Assembly (NCBI RefSeq): GCF_014596525.1
Contig: NZ_MSJP01000033.1
Location: forward strand, 60,315-124,314
From: Streptomyces sp. CBMA291
GTDB lineage: Bacteria > Actinomycetota > Actinomycetes > Streptomycetales > Streptomycetaceae
Length of the DNA: 64,000 nucleotides
Direction: 5' to 3'
A program made the translations under genes and the position numbers. How positions within the stretch are numbered: position 1 is the stretch's first letter; each line of letters opens with the position of its first letter. Positions 26,384 to 35,076 of the stretch are shown one piece after another. Under the pieces are notes generated by a model. That model was not told where the DNA came from and ran no database searches. It worked only from the letters and a program-made list of their open reading frames with translations.

Positions 26384-27745
26384 TCAGCGGTTCGACTCGA
26401 CCGTGACCTTCTCGTCGTTCTTGATCTGCTCGACGAGCTGCTTCACCTTCGGCATGTCCCACTTCAGGGAGTTCTGCGGCGCGCTGCCCGCGATCGGCAT
26501 GTTCATGGACTTGCCGTCGCCGCTGTTGATGCCCTTCATCGCGAAGAACATCTTGCCGAGGTCGTACAGCGACATGTCCTTGTCCACGATCAGCGTGTCC
26601 AGACCGGCGCCCAGCGTCGGGTACAGCGCGAACGGGTTGAGGATCGTGCCCGGTGTCGCCGCCTGGTTGGCCAGCGCGGAGAGGAACTTCTGCTGGTTCT
26701 TCGTCCGCTGGAGGTCCGACTCGGCGAAGGCGTAACGGGTGCGGACGAAGGCCAGCGCCTGCTCGCCGTTGAGGGTCTGCGTGCCCGCCTGGAAGTCGGC
26801 GCCGGACTTCTTGTCCTTGAAGCCCTTCTCGATGTTCAGCTCGACCCCGCCGAGCGCGTCCACGATGTTCGCGAAACCGGCGAAGCCGATCTCCGCGTAG
26901 TGGTCGATGCGCAGCCCGGTGTTGAACTCGACGGTACGCACGAGCAGTTCGGGCCCGTCCAGCGCGTACGCCGCGTTCAGCTTGGAGCCGCCGCGGGCCG
27001 GGAACGCCTTGCCCGACTCGGAGCCGACGAAGTTCGGGATCGTCACCCAGGAGTCACGGGGGAGCGAGATCATCGTGTTCCCGCTGGAGCACGCGGCGAG
27101 GATCATCATGGAGTCGGTCCGCTTGCCCTCGGCGGAGCCGGTGTGCAGCTTCTTCTTCTCCTCGGCGGTCATGCCCTCACGGCTGTCCGAGCCGACGATC
27201 AGATACGTCGTGCAGTCGCCCTCGGCGGGGCGCTCGACGACCTTGGAGAGATCGACCTCGTTGCGCATCCGCGAGCTGGCCCACGCGTAGGTGCCGACGC
27301 CCCACACGAGGACGCCCACGACCACGACGATGGAGCCGATCTTGATCCGCTTGCGCCAGTCGGGGGCCGCGCGTCCGGGTCCGCCGGGCTGCCCGCCGCC
27401 GGGACCCGGGGCGTACTGCGGGGGCACGCCGCCGTGCCCGCCGCCCTGCGGGCCGCCGTAGACCTGGCCCGAGCTGTAGCCGGAGTCGTACCCCGTGCCC
27501 TGGGCCTGGGTGAAGTCGGGGTTGTAACCCTGACCCTGGTCGTAACCCCGACCCTGACCCTGGTCGTAACCCCGACCCTGGCCCTGGTCGTAGCCCTGAC
27601 CCTGGCCCTGGTGGTAGCCCTGGTCGTGCCGAGGCGGCTGCTGCGGCACCGGCGGGCGCCGCACATGGCTCATCCGGCGCGGTCCCTCGGGCTGGGGGTT
27701 CGCGCTGCCGCGGCCGTAGCCGCCGTCTTCGGGCCAGTCATTCAT
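26384..27745 (-). CDS. LytR-CpsA-Psr (LCP) family protein 1, with Gln/Gly/Tyr repeat N-terminus
   Basis: A 453-residue membrane protein of the LCP family, which transfers lipid-linked polymers to peptidoglycan. The cytoplasmic N-terminus (1-125) holds YDQGQGQG/RG repeats encoded by about 18-bp units. One membrane helix (about 128-150) precedes the outer LCP domain (about 175-390), with the lipid-phosphate and metal-site segments LIVGSDSREG, MISLPRDSWV, LNAAYALDGPELLVRTVE and LAFVRTRYAFAESDLQRT. There is no LytR_C domain. The ATG at 27745 begins the repeat region; an upstream in-frame start overlaps the divergent gene. The polymer is unknown. Confidence 0.9.
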   Translation of the reverse strand: MNDWPEDGGYGRGSANPQPEGPRRMSHVRRPPVPQQPPRHDQGYHQGQGQGYDQGQGRGYDQGQGRGYDQGQGYNPDFTQAQGTGYDSGYSSGQVYGGPQGGGHGGVPPQYAPGPGGGQPGGPGRAAPDWRKRIKIGSIVVVVGVLVWGVGTYAWASSRMRNEVDLSKVVERPAEGDCTTYLIVGSDSREGMTAEEKKKLHTGSAEGKRTDSMMILAACSSGNTMISLPRDSWVTIPNFVGSESGKAFPARGGSKLNAAYALDGPELLVRTVEFNTGLRIDHYAEIGFAGFANIVDALGGVELNIEKGFKDKKSGADFQAGTQTLNGEQALAFVRTRYAFAESDLQRTKNQQKFLSALANQAATPGTILNPFALYPTLGAGLDTLIVDKDMSLYDLGKMFFAMKGINSGDGKSMNMPIAGSAPQNSLKWDMPKVKQLVEQIKNDEKVTVESNR

Positions 27746-27862
27746 GCGGACCAGTGTGCCGGGCAGGCCTTCGTGGACGACAGGCCGGGTGGAGGATAGG
27801 GCCGCCCCTGTTGCCAAGCTGATGCAAACCGGACCGGACGGCTACCACGACCGGACCCGGCA

Positions 27863-27868
27863 TATGGT
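27863..27868 (+). promoter_or_regulatory. Leaderless -10 box (TATGGT)
   Basis: TATGGT ends 7 bases before the ATG at 27876 and supports that start over the ATG at 27864. It lies in the 130-bp divergent gap after LCP gene 1. Confidence 0.45.
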
Positions 27869-27875
27869 GGAGGGC

Positions 27876-28409
27876 ATGACAGATCAGGGCGATATCCCGG
27901 GCAAGCCCACCTCCGCCTCCCGCACCACCCTCAGCCACATCATGACCAGCCATGACACCAACCTCCTCGGTACGGTGCACGGCGGCGTGATCATGAAGCT
28001 GGTGGACGACGCGGCGGGTGCGGTCGCGGGCCGGCACTCCGGCGGCCCGGCCGTGACCGCCTCGATGGACGAGATGGCCTTTCTCGAACCGGTCAGGGTC
28101 GGCGATCTGGTGCATGTGAAGGCCCAGGTCAACTGGACCGGCCGGTCCTCCATGGAGGTCGGCGTACGGGTCCTGGCCGAGCGCTGGAACGAGTCCACGC
28201 CCGCCACCCAGGTCGGCTCCGCGTACCTCGTCTTCGCCGCCGTCGACGCGGAGGGCAGGCCCCGCGCGGTGCCGCAGGTCATCCCGGAGACGGAGCAGGA
28301 CAAGCGCCGCAACCAGGAGGCCCAGATCCGCCGCACCCACCGCCTCGCCCGCCGCCAGGCGATCATGGAACTCCGCGAGCGCCGCGCGGCGGAGGGGTAC
28401 GAGGACTGA
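27876..28409 (+). CDS. Acyl-CoA thioesterase (hotdog fold)
   Basis: A 177-residue hotdog-fold protein of the YciA/BACH type. The signature is SHIMTSHDTNLLGTVHGGVI, with the catalytic Asp and the HGG loop, followed by KLVDDAAGAVAGRHS and AFLEPVRVGDLVHV. It should hydrolyse acyl-CoA esters in the cytoplasm. The C-terminal 40 residues are an Arg/Glu-rich helix. The ATG at 27876 is preferred because a TATGGT -10 box sits 7 bases upstream. It is a metabolic gene set among LCP genes; no functional link to them is evident. Confidence 0.9.
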   Translation: MTDQGDIPGKPTSASRTTLSHIMTSHDTNLLGTVHGGVIMKLVDDAAGAVAGRHSGGPAVTASMDEMAFLEPVRVGDLVHVKAQVNWTGRSSMEVGVRVLAERWNESTPATQVGSAYLVFAAVDAEGRPRAVPQVIPETEQDKRRNQEAQIRRTHRLARRQAIMELRERRAAEGYED

Positions 28410-28482
28410 GCCCGTACCCGTACGCGCTCCTCCCGTACCCGTACGCCTTCCTCCGTACGCGCCCCTCCCGTACCCGTACCCC
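28410..28482. repeat. CCCGTACCCGTACG repeat tract between convergent genes
   Basis: The whole 73-bp gap is built from CCCGTACCCGTACG and CCGTACGC units (about four copies). No stem-loop stronger than its short CGTACG palindromes is seen. Confidence 0.7.
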
Positions 28483-29940
28483 CTAAGGGCACACCACCCT
28501 GTCTCCCGTGACCGCCTCGAAGGGGCCGTGGGCCGTGTCCTCCGCGTGGACCGCCGTCACCCCCCGGTACTCCGCGCCCACCGTCACCCGCAGGGTCCCG
28601 CCGCGCCCCTCCACCGGGTGCAGCTCCGCGCCCGGGAGAGCCGTGGCCAGGGTCTTCGCCGAGCGGTCCCAGCGCGGGTCGTACTCGATGACGGTCCGGT
28701 CCCGCTCCGGGCCCGCCCCGGTCATCGGGGTGCGGGTGGTGTCGAAGCCGGTGCCCCGCAGCGCGTCGTCGACCTTCCTGCCGAGCCCGTCGGTCCGGGT
28801 GCCGTTGTAGACCTGCACCCGGACCGTGCGCGGCGGCACGTCCACCACCAGCGCCTTCGGCGCCTTCGCCGAGGAACCGGTGGGCGCCGGGGCCAGCGGG
28901 CGGTCCTCCCGTAGCGACTGGAACAGCTTCTGCGCCTTCGCCGCGTCCCACTTCACCGTCGAGCCGATCCCCTTCACGGGGAAGCTCATGTCGCCGACCG
29001 GCACCGAGACGAACTCCGACGACGCCGGGGTGAAGCCGTGCATCGCCTTGGCGAGGGCGAGCAGCTGGTCCGTGCCGAAGCCCTCGTCCGCGCGGACCGA
29101 GCCCAGCATGGTCGTCGCCACCTCGCGGAACCGCACCGGGTTGAGCAGCACCCCGCCGCTCGACATCCGCTCGGCAAGCGCCGCGAGGAAGCGCTGCTGC
29201 CGCTGCATCCGCCCGAGGTCGGCGGCGCCGTCGACATGCCGGGAGCGCACGTACTGGAGGGCCTGCCCGCCGTTCAGCTCATGGGTGCCCGCGGGCAGGT
29301 CGAGCCCGGTGTACGCGTCCTTCATCGGCCGGGTCGTACAGATCCGCACCCCGCCGACGGCGTCCACGGTCCGCATGAAGCTGGTGAAGTCCAGCTCCAG
29401 ATAGTGGTCGATCTTGACGCCGGTCATCGACTCGACGGTCCGCACGGTCAGCCCGGGGCCGCCCTCCGCGTACGCCGCGTTCAGCTTCACCGGATGCGCG
29501 TGGTGCTCCTTGCCGGTGGTCAGATCGGTGTGCTCGGGCATCTCGGCGTACGAGTCGCGGGGCAGGCTCACCACGCTGGCCCGCTCCCGGTCCTCCGAGA
29601 GGTGCACCAGCATCACCGTGTCGGTGCAGTGGCAGGGGGCGCCGCCGAGCCGGTACAGGGTCCGCTCCTCCGGGGTGATCCGGTCGCGTCCGTCGGTGCC
29701 GACGACGAGGACGTTCATCCCGTGGCCCGCCTGCGGCCGGTTCTTCATGTCCTTGAAGGGGTCGACCCGCATGATCCCGGTGTCGAGCCCGGTCACCACG
29801 GCGTGCCCGATCCCGCCCGCCGCGAGCACCGTCACGGAGAGCGCCGTCGCCGCCCGTATCCCCCACCGCGGACGCCTCCGGCGGACCGGCACGGCGCGGG
29901 CGGCGGGCCGGGGGCGGGCCGGGCGGGGCGGTGTGGGCAC
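28483..29940 (-). CDS. LCP family protein 2, with LytR_C domain
   Basis: A 485-residue LCP ligase. The GTG at 29940 has a strong GGAGGTG about 7 bases upstream, so it is preferred over an ATG at 29991. A Pro/Arg-rich cytoplasmic tail, one membrane helix (about 30-50) and the LCP domain (about 75-330) follow, with VLVVGTDGRDR, VVSLPRDSYAEM, LNAAYAEGGPGLTVRTVE and LQYVRSRHVDGAADLGRMQR. The C-terminal LytR_C domain (about 370-480, from VRVQVYNGTRTDGLGRKVDD) probably binds peptidoglycan or polymer. A CHCTD motif within the LCP domain has two Cys that could pair. It is divergent from the GT2 gene. Confidence 0.9.
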   Translation of the reverse strand: MPTPPRPARPRPAARAVPVRRRRPRWGIRAATALSVTVLAAGGIGHAVVTGLDTGIMRVDPFKDMKNRPQAGHGMNVLVVGTDGRDRITPEERTLYRLGGAPCHCTDTVMLVHLSEDRERASVVSLPRDSYAEMPEHTDLTTGKEHHAHPVKLNAAYAEGGPGLTVRTVESMTGVKIDHYLELDFTSFMRTVDAVGGVRICTTRPMKDAYTGLDLPAGTHELNGGQALQYVRSRHVDGAADLGRMQRQQRFLAALAERMSSGGVLLNPVRFREVATTMLGSVRADEGFGTDQLLALAKAMHGFTPASSEFVSVPVGDMSFPVKGIGSTVKWDAAKAQKLFQSLREDRPLAPAPTGSSAKAPKALVVDVPPRTVRVQVYNGTRTDGLGRKVDDALRGTGFDTTRTPMTGAGPERDRTVIEYDPRWDRSAKTLATALPGAELHPVEGRGGTLRVTVGAEYRGVTAVHAEDTAHGPFEAVTGDRVVCP

Positions 29941-30108
29941 GGACGGACACCTCCGCGGTGTGACGTAGGGACCGGAGCACGATAGGTCCATACGATCAGA
30001 GGAGTGGTGCACCACCCGTGCGGGCGCGCTCGGTGTCCCCCGTTCGCGGTAACGTGGCGGGCAATAACGCCGTCTCCCGGGGGGCGACCCCCGAACCCCC
30101 GAGGAACC

Positions 30109-31140
30109 ATGCTGCCCCCCGTCTCCGTGATCATGCCGGTTCTCAACGAGGAGCGGTATCTGCGCACCTCGGTTCGCCACATCCTGGAGCAGGAGTACGA
30201 CGGCGAGATGGAGGTGGTGATCGCGCTCGGGCCGTCCACGGACCGCACCGACGAGATCGCCGCCGAACTCGTCCGCGAGACCGCGTCGGACAAGCGCCGC
30301 GTCCAGACGGTGCCGAACCCCACCGGCCGTACCCCCGCCGCGCTCAACGCCGCGATCCAGGCCTCGCACCACCCGATCGTGGTGCGCGTCGACGGACACG
30401 GGATGCTCTCCCCGAACTACATCGCCACCGCCGTCCGGCTCCTGGAGGAGACCGGCGCGCAGAACGTCGGCGGGGTGATGCACGCCGAGGGCGAGAACGC
30501 GTGGGAGGACGCCGTCGCCGCCGCCATGACGTCGAGGATCGGCGTGGGCAACGCCGCCTTCCACACCGGCGGCGAGGCGGGGCCCGCCGAGACCGTGTAC
30601 CTGGGCGTCTTCCGCCGGGAGGCGCTGGAGCAGCAGGGCGGCTACAACGTCGAGTTCATCCGCGCCCAGGACTGGGAGCTGAACTTCCGCATCCGCGAGG
30701 CCGGCGGGCTGATCTGGTTCTCGCCGGAGCTGCGCGTGCAGTACCGGCCGCGCCCCTCGGTGCGCGCCCTCGCCAAGCAGTACAAGGACTACGGGCGTTG
30801 GCGCCATGTGGTGGCCCGCTACCACCAGGGCTCCATCAACCTGCGCTATCTGGCCCCGCCGGTGGCCCTCTGCGCCATCGTGGCCGGTCTCGTCACGGGC
30901 GCCGTCCTCACCCCCTTCGGCTTCGTGATCCCGGCCGGTTACCTCGCCGCGATCACGGCGGGTTCCGTCCCGGCGGGCAAGGGCCTGCCGCTCAAGGCCC
31001 GGCTCCAGATCCCGGTGGCCCTCGCGACCATGCACATGTCCTGGGGGTACGGCTTCCTGACCAGCCCCCGCTCCCTGGCGCGCAAGGTCATCGCGAGCCG
31101 CCGCCCGGCCGTCCGCACGGGCGAGACCGAGGCGGTCTGA
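30109..31140 (+). CDS. GT2-family glycosyltransferase, membrane-associated
   Basis: A 343-residue inverting glycosyltransferase (GT-A fold). The nucleotide-binding start VSVIMPVLNEERYLRTSV, the metal-binding VVRVDGHGMLSPNYI (here D-x-H rather than DxD) and the acceptor-side FIRAQDWELNFRIREAGG are present. A hydrophobic C-terminal third (about 245-300) anchors it in the membrane. The ATG at 30109 has GAGGA 4 bases upstream. Donor and acceptor are unknown. It lies amid five LCP genes and ugd, so it probably helps build the wall polymer they attach. Confidence 0.9.
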   Translation: MLPPVSVIMPVLNEERYLRTSVRHILEQEYDGEMEVVIALGPSTDRTDEIAAELVRETASDKRRVQTVPNPTGRTPAALNAAIQASHHPIVVRVDGHGMLSPNYIATAVRLLEETGAQNVGGVMHAEGENAWEDAVAAAMTSRIGVGNAAFHTGGEAGPAETVYLGVFRREALEQQGGYNVEFIRAQDWELNFRIREAGGLIWFSPELRVQYRPRPSVRALAKQYKDYGRWRHVVARYHQGSINLRYLAPPVALCAIVAGLVTGAVLTPFGFVIPAGYLAAITAGSVPAGKGLPLKARLQIPVALATMHMSWGYGFLTSPRSLARKVIASRRPAVRTGETEAV

Positions 31141-31170
31141 GCCCCCGGGCCTCCTCTTCGGCGAGAAGCA

Positions 31171-31207
31171 CGACGGCCGGGTCCCCGCCGAGGGGGCCCG
31201 GCCGTCG
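31171..31207. terminator. Bidirectional terminator
   Basis: A 16-pair stem (CGACGGCCGGGTCCCC, one T-G wobble) with a 5-base loop separates the GT2 gene from the convergent LCP gene 3. Confidence 0.85.
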
Positions 31208-31224
31208 CCGTGTGCGGGGAGCGG

Positions 31225-33030
31225 TCAGCTCTTGCCGTCCCAGCGGTAGACCGAGTAGATGTCCATGCACTCCGTCTTGTCGTCGGCGCCCACGGGCAGA
31301 TCGCCCGCCACCGTCGCCGGGGCCTTGAAGGCGTCTCCCTCGCGCCAGTCCGCGCCGACGACGAGGGTGATGCCCTCCGCCTTCTCGTCGGCCCTGACCT
31401 TGTTCTCCGGGAGGCCGAGGGCCTTGGCCACGGAGGCGGCGTTCGCCTTGCCCTGGTCGCCGCCGGACTTCGGGTAGAGGACGATCGTGTCCTCGCGGGG
31501 CGCGGGCTCCTTGGAGTGCCCCGCCTGGGTGAAGCCCTTGTCCGCGAGGGCCTTGGCGATGGCCTTGGCACGGCCCTCGACGGGCGACTTGTCGTTGCCC
31601 GCGGTGCCGTTGAGGACGGTCACGGCGAGGGTGCCGGGCTCCTCGGGGACCGCCTTCGGCTTCGCGGGCGCGGTCGGCTTGGCCTTCTCCCCGGCGGGCT
31701 TGCCGTTCTTGTCGAAGGCGATGTCGTCGCGGAGCATCGACCACATCTTGTCGGCGGCCGACTCGATCATGACGACCTTGTTCCGGTTCTGGGACCACTC
31801 GGTCGTCGGGACCGTCGCCGTCGTCAGACGGTTCATCTTCACGTTCTTCAGCTGCATCGACAGATCGAAGAGCTTCTTCACGCTCTTCAGCTCGTCGGAG
31901 ACCTGGAGCGCCCTCGTGGCGGTCTCGGCGAGGCTCATCAGCTGGCCGGTGTCGCTCCAGGCGTTCTGCTTCTGGAGCTTCTCCACCATGCCGTTGAGGT
32001 ACATGTGCTGGGCCTTCGCCCGGTTCTGGTCGCTGCCGAAGGCGTGCCGGGTACGGAGCCACTGGAGGGCCTGCTTGCCCTGGACCTCGGTGGTCCCCTC
32101 GGGCAGTTTGAGGCCCGAGCCGCCCTTCTGGGCGCGGGTCGACTTGTCCCAGACGCCGGTCTTCACACAGACGGGGACGCCGCCGACCTCGTCGGCCATC
32201 GCCACCACACCGGCGAAGTCGATCATCATCCAGTGGTCGATGTAGATCCCGGTGAGCTTCTCCCAGGTGGTGAGGGTGCACCCGGGACCGCCGCGTCCCA
32301 GCGTCTCGTTGATGGGGTCGCTGGTCGTCGCCGGGTAGGTCTGGGCGCCGTCCTTGCACTCCGGTATGGGCACGATGGTGTCGCGCGGTATGGAGACGAT
32401 GGAGGCGTTCTGCCGGTCGGCGGAGACGTGGAGCAGCATCTGCACATCGGCGAGCGGCTTGGCGTCCCGGAGGTCCTTGCCGCCGCCGAGTGCCACGTTC
32501 TTGGCGTCGGCGCGGCTGTCGGAGCCGATCAGGAGGATGTTCAGCGGGGTGTCGCCGAGCGCGTTCGGCGCGGCCTTCTTCACGCCGCTCTCGCCGCCCG
32601 CGCGGCTGCCGCCGCGGATGTTTCCGTTCAGGTGCTGGTAGTAGAGGTATCCGGCGCCGGCCGTCCCGAGTATCAGCACCGACATCGTGATGGCCACCCA
32701 GCGCAGCACCTTGCGCTTGCCGCCTTTCTTGGCGCGGCCCTTGCCGCGCCTGCGGGAGCCGCCGCGCCGGTGTCCCGAGCGGCCGTCGCCGCCGCCACCG
32801 GCCGAGGCGCCGCCGCCCGCCGCGCCGCGACGGCGCTCGGCACGGGTCGAGGCGCCGGAAGCCCCGCCGCCGTCGTCCCCGTCGTCCCCGGACCGCTCGG
32901 ACGTCACTGCGTGGCCGCCGGCCGCTTTCCCGGCCTCGCCCTCGCCGTACATCTCGTCGTCCCAGCCCAGTTCACGGGCGCGCGGAACGCGTCCCCGCGT
33001 TCCCTCCCCACGCACGCTGTTCTGTCCCAC
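31225..33030 (-). CDS. LCP family protein 3, with LytR_C domain
   Basis: A 601-residue LCP ligase. The N-terminal ~105 residues are cytoplasmic and run from acidic-Gly to a very basic stretch (SRRRGKGRAKKGGKRK). A membrane helix (about 108-130) follows. The LCP domain (about 155-400) has LNILLIGSDSRAD, SIVSIPRDTIVPI and LQWLRTRHAFGSDQNRAKAQ. After a Lys/Pro-Ala linker comes a LytR_C domain (about 470-585, from LAVTVLNGTAGN). Start is the GTG at 33030. It lies 51 bp after LCP gene 4 on the same strand, so the two are probably one transcript. Confidence 0.9.
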   Translation of the reverse strand: MGQNSVRGEGTRGRVPRARELGWDDEMYGEGEAGKAAGGHAVTSERSGDDGDDGGGASGASTRAERRRGAAGGGASAGGGGDGRSGHRRGGSRRRGKGRAKKGGKRKVLRWVAITMSVLILGTAGAGYLYYQHLNGNIRGGSRAGGESGVKKAAPNALGDTPLNILLIGSDSRADAKNVALGGGKDLRDAKPLADVQMLLHVSADRQNASIVSIPRDTIVPIPECKDGAQTYPATTSDPINETLGRGGPGCTLTTWEKLTGIYIDHWMMIDFAGVVAMADEVGGVPVCVKTGVWDKSTRAQKGGSGLKLPEGTTEVQGKQALQWLRTRHAFGSDQNRAKAQHMYLNGMVEKLQKQNAWSDTGQLMSLAETATRALQVSDELKSVKKLFDLSMQLKNVKMNRLTTATVPTTEWSQNRNKVVMIESAADKMWSMLRDDIAFDKNGKPAGEKAKPTAPAKPKAVPEEPGTLAVTVLNGTAGNDKSPVEGRAKAIAKALADKGFTQAGHSKEPAPREDTIVLYPKSGGDQGKANAASVAKALGLPENKVRADEKAEGITLVVGADWREGDAFKAPATVAGDLPVGADDKTECMDIYSVYRWDGKS

Positions 33031-33081
33031 CCCAAGGTCCCCTCGTCAGTCAGGCGTGCGCCGAGTCCCGGTGCTTCCGGG

Positions 33082-34821
33082 TCACTTGGCGCACACCTGC
33101 TTGTCAGCTTCTACCTTCACGACGTCCGGCGCCTTCGCCGGGCCGTTGACGGGCACCCCCGCGCCCTTGAAGTCGGCGCCGAGGACGAGCGTCATGGGCT
33201 CGCGCGGCGCGGCGTCCTGCGTGCCAGGCTTGAGTGCCGTGGCGGGAAGACCCATCATGTCCGCGAGCGCGCGGGCCTGATCGGCCTGGTTCGGTGCGTA
33301 GGTGAGCGTCGTCCGCGCCGCCTTCTCGGGCGCGTTGCTCTTGTTGGTGGAGCGGTTCACGCCCTGCTCGTTCTGGAGCCAGTTGAGCGTCGACTGGGCC
33401 GCGCCCCGGATGCCGCTGCCGTTGTAGACGTCGACGCGTACGTCGGAGGCCTGGGCGCGGGTGCCCTGAAGCAGCTTCGCCTGGGCCTGGGCCTGGGCGT
33501 TCTTGGTGTCCTGTGCCTTCTTCTTCACCTCGGTCAGCGAGACGTCGGCCTGGAGCGCGGAGAACAGCTCGGGTGCCTGTGTCGGGTGCGGGACCACGGT
33601 GACGGGTTTGGGCTCGTCCGGGTTGTCGATGACCGGGAGGGTCGTGAACGCGATGTTCCTGGTGTCGACCCCGGACAGCTCCTTCGCCATGTCCTCCAGC
33701 TTGGAGAGGGAACCTATGCCCTTGTCGACGGTGAGCGCGTTGGTCGCCGCCTGGGCCAGGTCGTAGAGCTTCTTCGGGCTGGTCAGGGTCTCGCTCGACT
33801 TGATCTGGCGGATCATCGAGCCGATGAACTGCTGCTGGATCTTGATCCGGTCGAGGTCGCTCTTGTTGCCGAAGCTGGAGCGCGTACGGACGAAGGCGAG
33901 TGCCTGTTCGCCCTCGACGACGGATTCGCCGGCGGGGAGCTTCAGATGCGACTTCTTGTCGTCCACGGGCTTCTCGACGCAGACCTTCACGCCGCCGACG
34001 GCCGTGGACAGCTCCTTGACGGCGTTGAAGTCGACCATCATGAAGTGGTCGACGGTCAGACCCGTCAGCTCCTTGACGGTCCGCATGGTGCAGCCGGGGT
34101 CGCGTCCGTCCTGGCCGAGGCTGACGTTGAAGCGGGCCTGTTCCTGGCCGGGGATCGTCAGAATCGTTCCGTCAGGCTGCCGTGACTGGCATTCGGGGAT
34201 CGTCGTCATCAGGTCGCGGGGGATGGAGAGCGCCGTGGCGTTCGTCCGGTCCTTGGCGACGTGGAAGAGGATCGTGGTGTCCGCGTGGCCGGGGCTGTCC
34301 TTGTCGCCGTAGCCCTCGTTGCCCTTGCCGGTCCGCTTGTCGGTGCCGATGACCAGGACGTTGAAGGCCTCGCCCTTGCGGAAGCCCTTGCTCTCGCTGC
34401 CGACGGTGTCGATGACGGCGATGTTGCCGTCGAGCTTCTTGTAGAGGATGTACGCGCCGGTGGCGCCGCCCACCAGGACGAAGGCCATGGTGCCGCCGGT
34501 CCACAGGAGGGCCTTGCGCTTGCGGGAGGCACCCTGCTTCGGCTTGCGGCGGCTCGCCGGGGCCTGCCGCCCGCCGCCGTCGTCCTCCTCGTCGACCCGG
34601 CGGCGCCGCTGCACGGGCACGGCGGGTGCGGCGGGTGCGGCCGGGGTTTCGGCGGGGCCCCGAGCGGGCACGGGAGCGGTGGATCCATGGGCCGGGGAAG
34701 GTGCCTGCGACTGCTCAGCGGAGTGGTCCAGTCGCAGCTCGTAGTTGCCCGTTCGCGGGTTGAGGACCCACTGGTCGGCGGGGTCGATGTCGTCCGCCCG
34801 TCCACGGCTGTGCGCGTCCAC
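33082..34821 (-). CDS. LCP family protein 4, with LytR_C domain
   Basis: A 579-residue LCP ligase. The GTG at 34821 has GAGGA just upstream; frames further up are intergenic. The cytoplasmic region (1-115) begins with a DIDPADQWVLNPRTGNYELR segment, then a Pro/Ala-rich stretch and a basic patch. A membrane helix (about 107-130) and the LCP domain (about 150-390) follow, with FNVLVIGTDKRTG, ATALSIPRDLMTTI and LAFVRTRSSFGNKSDLDRIK. The LytR_C domain (about 455-570) starts at VRVDVYNGSGIRGAAQ. It probably forms an operon with LCP gene 3. Its polymer may differ from that of the paralogues. Confidence 0.9.
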   Translation of the reverse strand: MDAHSRGRADDIDPADQWVLNPRTGNYELRLDHSAEQSQAPSPAHGSTAPVPARGPAETPAAPAAPAVPVQRRRRVDEEDDGGGRQAPASRRKPKQGASRKRKALLWTGGTMAFVLVGGATGAYILYKKLDGNIAVIDTVGSESKGFRKGEAFNVLVIGTDKRTGKGNEGYGDKDSPGHADTTILFHVAKDRTNATALSIPRDLMTTIPECQSRQPDGTILTIPGQEQARFNVSLGQDGRDPGCTMRTVKELTGLTVDHFMMVDFNAVKELSTAVGGVKVCVEKPVDDKKSHLKLPAGESVVEGEQALAFVRTRSSFGNKSDLDRIKIQQQFIGSMIRQIKSSETLTSPKKLYDLAQAATNALTVDKGIGSLSKLEDMAKELSGVDTRNIAFTTLPVIDNPDEPKPVTVVPHPTQAPELFSALQADVSLTEVKKKAQDTKNAQAQAQAKLLQGTRAQASDVRVDVYNGSGIRGAAQSTLNWLQNEQGVNRSTNKSNAPEKAARTTLTYAPNQADQARALADMMGLPATALKPGTQDAAPREPMTLVLGADFKGAGVPVNGPAKAPDVVKVEADKQVCAK

Positions 34822-35076
34822 GGTTCCTCGAGTCCTCCGTCGGTGCGGCGCGGGGCGCCTCCCCCACAGGGCGCCGCTCTCCCGGTCGTTCGATCCTTGG
34901 TGAGTGCGACCACGCCTTACGGGTGCACCGGATCGCGTCACACTATCCGCCCAGTTCAGCGCGGGGCGACGCGCGTGACAAATTCCACGCCCCTTACAAC
35001 CGGGCAATTTGCTCAAACCTCATCCCTCCCCGTCCTCACCTTGGTGTGTCCTTTACTCGTCGCCCCCTTGGCAGCC
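34822..35076. other. Intergenic region between LCP genes 4 and 5
   Basis: 255 bp with markedly lower GC around 34975-35060, typical of a promoter region for LCP gene 4. I could not fix a convincing -35/-10 pair and see no gene here. Confidence 0.4.
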